DNA from: Pseudomonas tumuqii
Lineage (GTDB): Bacteria; Pseudomonadota; Gammaproteobacteria; Pseudomonadales; Pseudomonadaceae
DNA: 64,000 nt
Assembly (NCBI RefSeq): GCF_013184545.1
Contig: NZ_JAAOJA010000010.1
Coordinates: 152,354-216,353 of the forward strand
Direction: 5' to 3'
Shown here: positions 41,473 through 50,077 of the stretch, piece after piece
How the letters are laid out: every line of letters starts with the position of its first letter
Position numbering within the stretch: the first letter of the stretch is position 1
Program-made: the position numbers and the translations under genes
The notes under the pieces: model-generated
Databases searched by the model: none
What the model was told of the DNA's origin: nothing
The model's input: the letters and a program-made list of their open reading frames with translations, nothing else

Positions 41473-41731
41473 CGTACGCGCCCCCACAGGTTGCAATGGT
41501 GTGCAGTGTAGGCAGGCCGGACCAAGCATAAAAAGAATAAGAAATTATTTACTTATTCCATAATCGCTATATTGCTTACACCGAGACTGCACCATACATA
41601 TACCAAAAAAGAATATAAATGTTATTAAACAGTATTTTTAAGAATACAGAAGCCTGCCTAGTATCCGCTCCACACCCGCTGGCAGAGGGTCTGCCACAGA
41701 CAGTCACGGGGACCTGCCAAGGAGCACAGAC

Positions 41732-41914
41732 ATGACCGCACCCCTTCGTAACCTTGAAGGCCAGGACGAAGCGAGCATCTTGCGCGAGATCCACAACGCC
41801 CTGCACGGCCTGAAATTCGGCGCGGTGGAAATCACCGTGCACAACGGCCAGGTGGTGCAGATCGAACGCAAGGAAAAGTTTCGCCTGCAGCCGCCGGCCG
41901 GCAAGCACGCCTGA
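41732..41914 (+). CDS. oscA: OscA-type small protein (DUF2292)
   Basis: A 60-aa DUF2292 protein, with ILREIHNALHGLKFGAVEITVHNGQVVQIERKEK spread over residues 15-50. OscA was described in Pseudomonas corrugata as needed for organosulfur use and chromate tolerance and is linked to sbp. The SD AAGGAG lies about 9 nt before the ATG. The 200 bp upstream are very AT-rich (41530-41660), a typical CysB-dependent promoter region. The next gene is sbp after a 183-bp gap containing the Cys-rich small ORF. Corresponds in position to PA0284. Confidence 0.88.
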   Translation: MTAPLRNLEGQDEASILREIHNALHGLKFGAVEITVHNGQVVQIERKEKFRLQPPAGKHA

Positions 41915-41975
41915 GCCGAATCCCGCGTAACCCCATAACCCCGCAAGCCCGACTGGACCACCGGAGGGCGTGACC

Positions 41976-42041
41976 ATGAGAAGAGCCGAGACCATGAACA
42001 CGCACCGGTACTGCAGCTGTCACCCGCGAATGTGCAGCTGA
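41976..42041 (+). CDS. 21-codon Cys-rich ORF upstream of sbp, candidate leader peptide
   Basis: Reads MRRAETMNTHRYC-SCHPRMCS and stop. GGAGGG 6 nt upstream of the ATG is among the better Shine-Dalgarno sites in the region. The last ten residues contain three Cys, and those codons plus the stop fall in a hairpin with CAGCTG arms (about 42013-42040; CAC and GTG extend the inner stem after a bulge). It sits between oscA and sbp. Translation of Cys codons could sense charged tRNA-Cys and control the sulfate-uptake genes downstream. No other function is indicated; not tested. Confidence 0.55.
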   Translation: MRRAETMNTHRYCSCHPRMCS

Positions 42042-42097
42042 TTGCAAGCCCCCTGAATAAAAGCCAACACCCATTTTGATTCGTTAGGAGCTGCACC

Positions 42098-43096
42098 ATG
42101 TCCATTCGCCGTTTTGCCCTCGCTGCCCTTGCCAGCGCCCTGATTGCAGGCCCGCTGGCCGCCGCAGAAACCCTGCTCAACGTGTCCTACGACCCGACCC
42201 GTGAGCTGTACAGTGAATTCAACGCGGCCTTCAACAAACACTGGCAGGCCCAGGGCCATGACCCCGTTACCATCCAGCAGTCCCACGGCGGTTCGGGCAA
42301 GCAGGCCCGTGCGGTGATCGACGGCCTGCGTGCCGACGTGGTGACCCTGGCCCTGGCTGGCGATATCGACGAGCTGCACAGGCTCGGCAAGCTGATCCCG
42401 GAAAACTGGCAGGAGCGTCTGCCGCAATCGAGCACGCCCTACACCTCGACCATTGTGTTCCTGGTACGCAAGGGCAACCCGCAAGGCATCAAGGACTGGG
42501 ATGACCTGGTCAAGCCGGGCGTGAACGTGATCACCCCCAACCCGAAAACCTCTGGCGGCGCGCGCTGGAACTTCCTCGCCGCCTGGGCCTATGCCCAACA
42601 GAAATACGGCAGCGAAGCCAAGGCTCAGGAATTCGTCGCCAAGCTCTACAAGAACGTGCCGGTACTCGACACCGGCGCCCGCGGCTCGACCATCACCTTC
42701 GTCAACAACCAGATCGGCGACGTGCTACTGGCCTGGGAAAACGAAGCCTTCCTGGCCCTGAAGGAACAGGGTGGCGACAACTTCGAGATAGTCGCGCCGT
42801 CGCTGTCGATCCTCGCCGAGCCGCCGGTGGCGGTGGTCGACAAGAACGTCGACAAGAAAGGCACCCGCAAGGTCGCCGAGGCCTACCTCGACTACCTGTA
42901 CAGCGACGAAGGCCAGCGCCTGGCGGCCAAGCATTTCTACCGCCCGCGTAATGAGGCCATCGCCGGTGAGTTCGCCAAGCAGTTTCCGGCGCTGAAACTG
43001 GTGACCATAGACCGGGACTTCGACGGCTGGAAAACCGCGCAGCCGAAGTTCTTCGATGACGGCGGGGTGTTCGACCAGATCTACCAGGCCCAGTGA
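42098..43096 (+). CDS. sbp: sulfate ABC transporter periplasmic binding protein
   Basis: 332 aa. Signal peptide to about residue 23 (AGPLAAA-ETLLNVSYDPTRELY). The mature protein carries the sulfate-binding signatures NVSYDPTRELY, SHGGSGKQARAV and NPKTSGGARWNFLAAWA. It binds sulfate or thiosulfate in the periplasm and delivers it to CysTWA. SD TAGGAG precedes the ATG. It lies 56 bp after the Cys-rich small ORF. Equivalent to PA0283. A REP palindrome separates it from cysT. Confidence 0.95.
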   Translation: MSIRRFALAALASALIAGPLAAAETLLNVSYDPTRELYSEFNAAFNKHWQAQGHDPVTIQQSHGGSGKQARAVIDGLRADVVTLALAGDIDELHRLGKLIPENWQERLPQSSTPYTSTIVFLVRKGNPQGIKDWDDLVKPGVNVITPNPKTSGGARWNFLAAWAYAQQKYGSEAKAQEFVAKLYKNVPVLDTGARGSTITFVNNQIGDVLLAWENEAFLALKEQGGDNFEIVAPSLSILAEPPVAVVDKNVDKKGTRKVAEAYLDYLYSDEGQRLAAKHFYRPRNEAIAGEFAKQFPALKLVTIDRDFDGWKTAQPKFFDDGGVFDQIYQAQ

Positions 43097-43109
43097 GTTC
43101 GAAGAGCGA

Positions 43110-43190
43110 ACGTAGGATGGGTTGAGGCGCGCAGCGCCGATACCCATCGCCGCGCGGCATGGGTATCGCTGCGCTCAACCCATCCTACGT
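43110..43190. repeat. REP palindrome, GTAGGATGGGTTGAG family
   Basis: ACGTAGGATGGGTTGAG (43110-43126) and CTCAACCCATCCTACGT (43174-43190) form perfect 17-bp arms, with the inner blocks GATACCCAT and ATGGGTATC also paired. It lies between sbp and cysT and may stabilise the sbp message at its 3' end. A degenerate copy follows cysA at about 45951-46005. Confidence 0.85.
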
Positions 43191-43240
43191 CCTACATGCC
43201 GATTTGAGCGTTCCAACGCAGAAGCCAATAAGGACAGACA

Positions 43241-44059
43241 ATGTCTAGCTGTACCTCCCCCGTTATACCCGGCTTCGGGCTGACGCTGGGTTACACCCTG
43301 GTGTACCTCAGCCTGTTGGTGCTGATTCCCCTGGGTGCCATGTTCGTCCACGCCGCCCAGCTCACCTGGGCTGATTTCTGGGCCATCATTTCCGCGCCGC
43401 GGGTGCTGGCGGCGCTCAAGCTGAGCTTCGCCAGCGCCTTCGCCGCTGCGATCATCAACGGCATCATCGGCACATTGCTGGCCTGGGCGCTGGTGCGCTA
43501 CCGCTTCCCGGGGCGCAAGCTGATCGAGGCGATGATCGACCTGCCGTTCGCCTTGCCCACTGCGGTGGCCGGTATTGCCCTGACCGCCCTGTATGCCCCA
43601 AGCGGGCTGGTCGGCCAGTTCGCCACCGACCTGGGCCTGAAGATTGCCTACACGCCGATCGGCATCACCCTGGCGCTGACCTTCGTTACCCTGCCGTTCG
43701 TGGTGCGCACCATCCAGCCGGTACTCGCCGATATCCCCCGTGAAGTCGAGGAAGCGGCGGCCTGCCTGGGCGCCAAGCCCCTGCAGGTGTTCCGTCACGT
43801 ACTGCTGCCGTCGCTGTTGCCGGCCTGGCTGACCGGCTTCTCCCTGGCCTTTGCCCGGGGGGTGGGTGAGTACGGCTCGGTGATCTTCATCGCCGGCAAC
43901 ATGCCGATGAAGACCGAGATCCTGCCGCTGCTGATCATGGTCAAGCTCGACCAGTACGACTACACCGGCGCCACCGCCATCGGCGTGCTGATGCTGGTGG
44001 TGTCCTTCATTTTGCTGCTGCTGATCAACCTGCTGCAGCGCCAGGTCGGCAAAGCCTGA
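43241..44059 (+). CDS. cysT: sulfate ABC transporter permease CysT
   Basis: 272 aa, six membrane helices. The EAA loop is EEAAACLGAKPLQVFRHVLLPSLLPA, a standard binding site for CysA. It forms the sulfate/thiosulfate channel with CysW in the inner membrane. An AAGGA sequence precedes the ATG. The stop is 10 bp from cysW. Equivalent to PA0282. Confidence 0.95.
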   Translation: MSSCTSPVIPGFGLTLGYTLVYLSLLVLIPLGAMFVHAAQLTWADFWAIISAPRVLAALKLSFASAFAAAIINGIIGTLLAWALVRYRFPGRKLIEAMIDLPFALPTAVAGIALTALYAPSGLVGQFATDLGLKIAYTPIGITLALTFVTLPFVVRTIQPVLADIPREVEEAAACLGAKPLQVFRHVLLPSLLPAWLTGFSLAFARGVGEYGSVIFIAGNMPMKTEILPLLIMVKLDQYDYTGATAIGVLMLVVSFILLLLINLLQRQVGKA

Positions 44060-44069
44060 GGAGGTCGCC

Positions 44070-44942
44070 ATGTCTTCTATCACCCTGACCGCTTCAGCCT
44101 CGGCCAATGCCGCGCGGCGCGGCAACCTGCTGGGTCGGCGCCTGCTGATCTTCGGCGCCTGGCTGGCGTTCGTGCTGTTCCTGCTGCTGCCCTTGCTGGT
44201 GGTGCTCGGCGAGGCGCTGAAGCAGGGCCTGGGCACCTTCTTCGGCGCGATCTTCGAGGCCGACGCCATCTCCGCGCTGAAGCTGACCCTGCTGGCGGTG
44301 GGTATTTCGCTGCCGCTCAACCTGCTGTTTGGCGTCTGCGCCGCCTGGTGCGTGAGCAAGTACCAGTTCCGTGGCAAGAGCATCCTGGTGACCCTGATCG
44401 ACCTGCCGTTCTCGGTGTCGCCGGTGATCGCCGGGCTGGTCTACGTGCTGCTGTTCGGTGCCCAGGGCTTCTTCGGCGAGTGGCTGCAGGAACATGACAT
44501 CCAGATCGTCTTCGCCCTGCCGGCCATCGTCCTCGCCACGCTGTTCGTCACCGTGCCCTTCGTCGCCCGCGAGCTGATCCCGCTGATGCAGGAGCAGGGC
44601 ACCCAGGAAGAGGAGGCCGCGCGCCTGCTCGGCGCGAGCGGCTGGCAGATGTTCTGGCACGTGACCCTGCCGAATATCCAATGGGCCCTGATCTACGGCG
44701 TGGTGCTGTGCAGCGCGCGGGCCATGGGCGAGTTCGGTGCGGTGTCGGTGGTCTCCGGGCATATCCGTGGCTACACCAATACGCTGCCGCTGCACGTCGA
44801 GATCCTCTACAACGAATACAACCACGTCGCTGCCTTCAGCGTCGCCAGCCTGTTGCTGCTGCTGGCGCTGCTGATCCTGCTGCTCAAGCAGTGGAGCGAG
44901 TCACGCATCAACCGCCTGAAAGCCAGTGCCGGCGAGGAATAA
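44070..44942 (+). CDS. cysW: sulfate ABC transporter permease CysW
   Basis: 290 aa, six membrane helices, EAA loop EEEAARLLGASGWQMFWHVTLPNI. Partner of CysT in the sulfate channel. GAGGAGGT-like SD overlaps the end of cysT. The next gene, cysA, begins 3 bp later. Equivalent to PA0281. Confidence 0.95.
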   Translation: MSSITLTASASANAARRGNLLGRRLLIFGAWLAFVLFLLLPLLVVLGEALKQGLGTFFGAIFEADAISALKLTLLAVGISLPLNLLFGVCAAWCVSKYQFRGKSILVTLIDLPFSVSPVIAGLVYVLLFGAQGFFGEWLQEHDIQIVFALPAIVLATLFVTVPFVARELIPLMQEQGTQEEEAARLLGASGWQMFWHVTLPNIQWALIYGVVLCSARAMGEFGAVSVVSGHIRGYTNTLPLHVEILYNEYNHVAAFSVASLLLLLALLILLLKQWSESRINRLKASAGEE

Positions 44943-44945
44943 TTT

Positions 44946-45929
<984 letters not shown>

Positions 45930-45950
45930 GAGGGCTGCCGCCTGGCAGTC

Positions 45951-46005
45951 GGCGATACCCATGAACATCCGCATGGGTATCGCTTCGCTCAGCACATCCT
46001 ACGAA
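45951..46005. repeat. degenerate REP palindrome after cysA
   Basis: GGCGATACCCAT and ATGGGTATCGC arms are followed by TCGCTCA and CATCCTACG, matching one half of the 43110-43190 element. The rest of the 252-bp cysA gap shows nothing else. Confidence 0.6.
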
Positions 46006-46181
46006 CCACGCCAACGCGAAACAGCGCCCGCGCCAGGCAACCAAACCTTGACGGCAAATTTTCGACGAAATCACTCTTTCGAGGCATGCTTGCAAACCGT
46101 AGGCGCAGTACCCTCTTGCGCTTGATGGATATGCCCCCTGTCTCCGCATTGCTCAAAAAAATAACAAGGAGCACCCCCGGA

Positions 46182-46916
46182 ATGCGCACCATGCCGTTCT
46201 TTCGTCACATTTCCCTCTGCCTGTTCGGCGCCCTCGCCTGCCTCGCACCGCTGACTTTCGCCGAGGCGGTCAGCCCGCAGGAACAGGTCCAGGTTCAGGC
46301 CAGCCGGGCGACCAGCAGCCTGATGCTGTTACGCGGCGAAGGTTTCCAAAAGAAACATCAGGACACCCTCGACACCGACCTGCAGGCACTGGCGGGTGCG
46401 GTGCAAAGCCTGCCGCAAGGGAGCGATGCCCTGGGCAACGCGCACCAGCAACTGGTGGTGCAGATCCGCCGCGGTGTGGCCTTTGGCCCGAACGAAGCAG
46501 ACATGCCCTGGCGCTATCCGGAAGAACTGAGCAAGGCGCTGCTGGGCGTACTGCACGAAGCCCGTCAGCTGGCGCCAGAGGGCGACAGCGAGCTGGCCGC
46601 CAAGCTCGAATACCTCTGCGTGCAGTACCTGAGCCGCGCCTATCTCGGCAACTTCGAAATCGCCCGCGAGCAGACCGACACCTACCTCGGTCAGGACGAG
46701 CGCAAGCTGGTGCCCGCCATCGATGGCGAACTGGCCACGCTGGCGGCCAGCGACTTGAGCAAGCTGAAGGTCCGCTGGGACTACCTGAAAGCCGCGCTGA
46801 ACGACCTGAACAGCCAGAGCAGCGCCCTGCAAAGCGCCTCCGGCCGGGCCTTTGCGCCCATGACCGTGTATCGCCATACCCGCTCGCTGACCCAGCAGTG
46901 GATGGCGATGCAGTAG
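46182..46916 (+). CDS. exported hypothetical protein
   Basis: A 244-aa protein with an N-terminal signal peptide (RHISLCLFGALACLAPLTFA-EA). The mature part is mostly helical and charged; I recognise no domain. SD AAGGAG lies 8 nt before the ATG at 46182, which is favoured over an upstream ATG at 46086. It carries several Gln- and Leu-rich stretches compatible with a periplasmic helical bundle, for example after QVQASRATSSLMLL. No operon partner is evident. Confidence 0.7.
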   Translation: MRTMPFFRHISLCLFGALACLAPLTFAEAVSPQEQVQVQASRATSSLMLLRGEGFQKKHQDTLDTDLQALAGAVQSLPQGSDALGNAHQQLVVQIRRGVAFGPNEADMPWRYPEELSKALLGVLHEARQLAPEGDSELAAKLEYLCVQYLSRAYLGNFEIAREQTDTYLGQDERKLVPAIDGELATLAASDLSKLKVRWDYLKAALNDLNSQSSALQSASGRAFAPMTVYRHTRSLTQQWMAMQ

Positions 46917-46942
46917 ATCGACGGGACCGCGGCCGCAGACTG

Positions 46943-47104
46943 GGAGCCTGTCGGACTTGACCGTTCGTAGCGAGGGAAAGTCCGGTTCGAGTCAGTTTTG
47001 TTGATCTTTCGAGGCGAATAGCTAGCTATTTAACGAGAAAGAGCGGCAAAAATGACCGAATCCGGCTTTTCCGCAGTAGAACAGCGTTAAGTCCGACAGG
47101 CTCC
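46943..47104. mobile_element. 162-bp MITE with perfect 16-bp terminal inverted repeats
   Basis: GGAGCCTGTCGGACTT (46943-46958) and AAGTCCGACAGGCTCC (47089-47104) are perfect inverted ends. The interior holds a palindromic GAATAGCTAGCTATTT core and no ORF. No clear target-site duplication is visible (flanks GCAGACTG and TAGGTTTC). It is probably mobilised in trans by a transposase elsewhere. The remaining bases up to 47229 belong to a short TIR-family repeat. Confidence 0.8.
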
Positions 47105-47198
47105 TAGGTTTCAGCCCACTGCGGAACAACCTTGAACCTGGCTGGGCTGAAGCGGATTGCCGCCCGGCCCATGCATCACGGCCCGAACGGAACCGGCT

Positions 47199-47232
47199 GG
47201 CGCAGTTGGCGAGCGTTTTTTACAACCGCTCA
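47199..47232. repeat. short TIR-family repeat at the Mpo1-like gene stop codon
   Basis: On the minus strand TGAGCGGTTGTAAAAAACGCTCGCC starts at the TGA stop of the Mpo1-like gene. It retains the right end of the 33601-33780 family. Confidence 0.55.
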
Positions 47233-47754
47233 GGCCCTCGCCTTCTTCGCCCGGATGCAGGTCGGCCCGGCACGCTGCACCACCGCCTGCTCGACCTCCT
47301 TGCGCAGGCCCAGCAGGAACGCCGCTTCGGCGGCCACGAACAGCGGGCCGATCAGCAGCCCCATGAGGTCATCGACGAACGCCGGTTTGCGCCCCTCGTA
47401 GTAATGACCGACGAACTGGATGATCCAGCCGATGATGAACAGCGCCAGGCCGCTGCCCAGCCACAGCGCCGTCGACTGCAACGCCAGCAGCGCGCCCGCC
47501 CACAGGCAGAGCCACAGCAGCGCGGCCATCAACAGGCCGAAACGCAGATCGAGACGCAGGTAGAACACACCGGCGGCCAACGCGGTCAAGGTCGCCGGCG
47601 ACAGCCACAACCCGGCCAGTGGCACACCGGGACGCGACAGCAGCACGGCGACGGCCAGCACGATCAGCGGAATGCCGATGAAATGACTGCAGATATTGCG
47701 GCGGTCACGGTGATAGGCGGCGTACTGGGCGAGGTGATCGACAAGGGTTTTCAT
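47230..47754 (-). CDS. Mpo1/YGL010w-like (DUF962) membrane protein
   Basis: 174 aa from ATG 47754 (15 nt into the open frame). Four to five helices, with the family motifs YHRDRRNICSHFIGIPLIVLA and IQFVGHYYEGRKPAFVDD carrying the iron-ligand histidines. In yeast Mpo1 is an iron-dependent dioxygenase of fatty acid alpha-oxidation (2-hydroxy fatty acids); bacterial members are of unproven activity. It is divergent from the CRP-like gene. Confidence 0.82.
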   Translation of the reverse strand: MKTLVDHLAQYAAYHRDRRNICSHFIGIPLIVLAVAVLLSRPGVPLAGLWLSPATLTALAAGVFYLRLDLRFGLLMAALLWLCLWAGALLALQSTALWLGSGLALFIIGWIIQFVGHYYEGRKPAFVDDLMGLLIGPLFVAAEAAFLLGLRKEVEQAVVQRAGPTCIRAKKARA

Positions 47755-47846
47755 TATGATGGTGCTCATGCAAGACAGGCCTGTGCATGGTGGAACAGCC
47801 GCACCGGCGCACTCTGTCGGCTAGCCGACAAACTCTGGAGAAGCGC

Positions 47847-48533
47847 ATGAAAGACCCGCGCGCCTACCGTGCCTGCCTGCAGGGCGGACACTGGTTCAGC
47901 GCCCTGCCCGCAGCCCTGCAGGATGCGCTGCTCGAGATGGCCCAGGTGCAACGACTGGACGCCGGCCAACGGCTGTTCCGCCGCGGCGATCCGCCCAGCG
48001 GGCTGTATGCGGTGGTCGAGGGCGCCATGCGCATCGGCGCGGTCAGTGCCAGTGGCAAGGAGGCGTTGCTGACCCTGATCGAGGCGCCCTACTGGTTCGG
48101 CGAAGTCTCCCTGTTCGACGGCCAGCCGCGCACCCACGATGCCTTCGCCGAAGGGGCCAGCACCCTGCTGCTGGTGCCACAGGCCGCCCTGCTCGCGCTG
48201 CTCGAGCGCCAGCCGCAGTACTGGCGCGACTTCGCCCTGCTGATGAGCCAGAAACTGCGCCTGGCGTTTATCGCCCTGGAGCAGATGAGCCTGCTGCCCG
48301 CCGCCCCGCGCCTGGCCCGCCGACTGCTGATGATCGCCGAGAACTACGGCGAGGGCGAACCGCGCCGGGTGATCCACCTGGCCCAGGAACAGCTGGCGCT
48401 GATGCTGGCGATCTCGCGGCAGACCACCAACCAGATCCTCCAGGAACTGCAGGCCCAGGGCATCGTGCGCCTGACCTACGGCGAGATCGAGATCCTCGAT
48501 CTCGCCCGTCTGCGCCAAGCCGCCTCCCCGTAG
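47847..48533 (+). CDS. CRP/FNR-family transcriptional regulator
   Basis: 228 aa from ATG 47847 (SD GGAGAAG). The cyclic-nucleotide-binding jelly roll (about 15-130) contains LFRRGDPPSGLYAVVEGAMRIG and a FGEVSLFDGQPRTHDAFA segment. The HTH near the end is LALMLAISRQTTNQILQELQ. It lacks the FNR Fe-S cysteines, so it is a ligand-, not oxygen-, type sensor. The target is unknown. The stop codon TAG is part of the GTAGGGTGCGC repeat. Confidence 0.86.
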   Translation: MKDPRAYRACLQGGHWFSALPAALQDALLEMAQVQRLDAGQRLFRRGDPPSGLYAVVEGAMRIGAVSASGKEALLTLIEAPYWFGEVSLFDGQPRTHDAFAEGASTLLLVPQAALLALLERQPQYWRDFALLMSQKLRLAFIALEQMSLLPAAPRLARRLLMIAENYGEGEPRRVIHLAQEQLALMLAISRQTTNQILQELQAQGIVRLTYGEIEILDLARLRQAASP

Positions 48534-48604
48534 GGTGCGCTGCGCGCACCACTCACACGGACGATCAGGCACCCCAGCGCCTTGGTGCGCACGGCGCACC
48601 CTAC
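48530..48604. repeat. palindromic intergenic repeat, GTAGGGTGCGC family, copy 2
   Basis: GTAGGGTGCGC and GCGCACCCTAC ends, with GGTGCGCACGGCGCACC before the right end as in the copy at 5112-5180. The left end overlaps the stop codon of the CRP-like gene. Confidence 0.75.
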
Positions 48605-48630
48605 CTGGCGAAGTCCAACAACAATCCCTC

Positions 48631-49944
48631 TTAACGCAACTTCTCCAGCATCTGGTAGTACCACATGCCCGCCGCCAGCATCGGGTTGCCGAACAGGTCG
48701 CCGAGCGGCACCTTGATCTGCTTGCAGGCAGCAAAGGTGTCGAACTGCTCCAGCGTGCCGGTCAGGGCGTTGGCCATGATCTCGCCCATGATGTGGCTGG
48801 TGGCGATGCCGTGGCCGGAGTAGCCCTGGCAATACCAGACGTTGTCCGAGAGCTTGCCCAGCTGCGGGATGCGGTTGATCACGATGCCCATGGCGCAGCT
48901 CCACTGGAAGTCGATCGCCACCCCCTTGAGCTGCGGAAAGGTGCGCTCGATGCCGGGGCGCAGCTCGGCGGCGATGTCCCGCGAGTCGCGCCCCGAGTAG
49001 TTGCAGCCGCCGCCGAACAGCAGGCGCTTGTCGGCGGTCAGGCGGTAGTAGTCGAGAACGAAGCGGCAGTCGTAGACGGCCAGGTCCTGCGGGTTGAGCT
49101 GCTCGGCCAGCTCGCCCAGCGGGGCGGTGGTGACGATGCCGCCCATGGCCGGGAAGATCAGGCCCTTGAGCTTGTTCGCCTCCAGCTTGTGGTAGACATC
49201 GCCGGCCAGCAGCACCTGCTTGGCATTGATCCGCCCGGCGGCGGTGACCACCGCCGGGTTGGCACCATGCACGATCTCCAGCACCGGCGAGTGTTCGAAG
49301 ATCAGCGCGCCCAGGCTCGCCGCGGCCCTGGCCTCACCGATGCACAGATTGAGCGGGTGCAGGTGCATGTTGCGGCTGTTCTTCAGCGCGCCGCAGTAGA
49401 GGTCGCTGGCCAGATGGCGCTGTACGCCGGCGCGATCGAGCAGGGTCACCTCGCTGGCCATGCCATGGCGCACGGCTTCGGCGTGAGCGGCCTCCAACTC
49501 GGCCATATGCACCGGCTTCATCGCCGCGTGCAGGTGGCCGTGCTTGAGGTCGCACTGGATGGCGTACTTGTCTACCCGGCTCTTGATGATGGCGTGGCCG
49601 CGCCAGCGCAGCTGCCAGATGAAGTCATCCACCTCCTCGCCCAGGCTGCTGCGCATCTGCTTGCGCATGGCCGCGTCGCCCGACAGGCTGCCGGTGACCT
49701 GGCCGCCGTTGCGCCCGGTGGCGCCCCAGCCGATCTTGTGGGCCTCGACGATGGCCACCTTGAGGCCACGCTCGGCCAGTTCGACGGCGCTGGCGACCCC
49801 GGTGAAGCCACCGCCGATGATCACCACATCGACGCTGACCTCACCCTTGAGCGTCGGGTAGTCGGTTTCCTGGTTGAGGCTGGCGCTGTAGTACGACGGG
49901 CAGCGCTCGGCTGCGGGGATGACGGCATTGATGGCGGCGGTCAT
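48631..49944 (-). CDS. FAD-dependent gamma-glutamyl-amine oxidase, second copy
   Basis: 437 aa. DAO-type flavoprotein with VVIIGGGFTGVASAVEL (about 41-57), WGATGRNGGQVTG and the C-terminal GYSGHGIATSHIMGE block of PuuB/PauB oxidases. It probably oxidises a gamma-glutamylated amine, releasing H2O2. It follows the GS-like gene at 50078-51442 in the same direction, separated by a REP hairpin of 130 bp. It is paralogous to the copy at 29341-30642 but only moderately alike. Confidence 0.85.
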   Translation of the reverse strand: MTAAINAVIPAAERCPSYYSASLNQETDYPTLKGEVSVDVVIIGGGFTGVASAVELAERGLKVAIVEAHKIGWGATGRNGGQVTGSLSGDAAMRKQMRSSLGEEVDDFIWQLRWRGHAIIKSRVDKYAIQCDLKHGHLHAAMKPVHMAELEAAHAEAVRHGMASEVTLLDRAGVQRHLASDLYCGALKNSRNMHLHPLNLCIGEARAAASLGALIFEHSPVLEIVHGANPAVVTAAGRINAKQVLLAGDVYHKLEANKLKGLIFPAMGGIVTTAPLGELAEQLNPQDLAVYDCRFVLDYYRLTADKRLLFGGGCNYSGRDSRDIAAELRPGIERTFPQLKGVAIDFQWSCAMGIVINRIPQLGKLSDNVWYCQGYSGHGIATSHIMGEIMANALTGTLEQFDTFAACKQIKVPLGDLFGNPMLAAGMWYYQMLEKLR

Positions 49945-49999
49945 GGGGAAATCCGTTGTGATGAGCCGCGGCCTTGGCGGCGGCTGTTGATCGGCTTGT

Positions 50000-50059
50000 T
50001 CGCGGCTGAAGCCCCTCCCACGGATCCCAGCGTTCCTGTGGGAGGGGCTTTAGCCGCGA
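50000..50059. repeat. classical Pseudomonas REP palindrome (GTGGGAGGGGCTTTAGCCGCGA)
   Basis: Arms of 22 bp at 50000-50021 and 50038-50059 differ at a single position that still permits G-U pairing in RNA. Sits between the GS-like gene and the oxidase gene and may influence relative expression. Confidence 0.9.
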
Positions 50060-50077
50060 AGCTTGGCGGAGGGTGGC

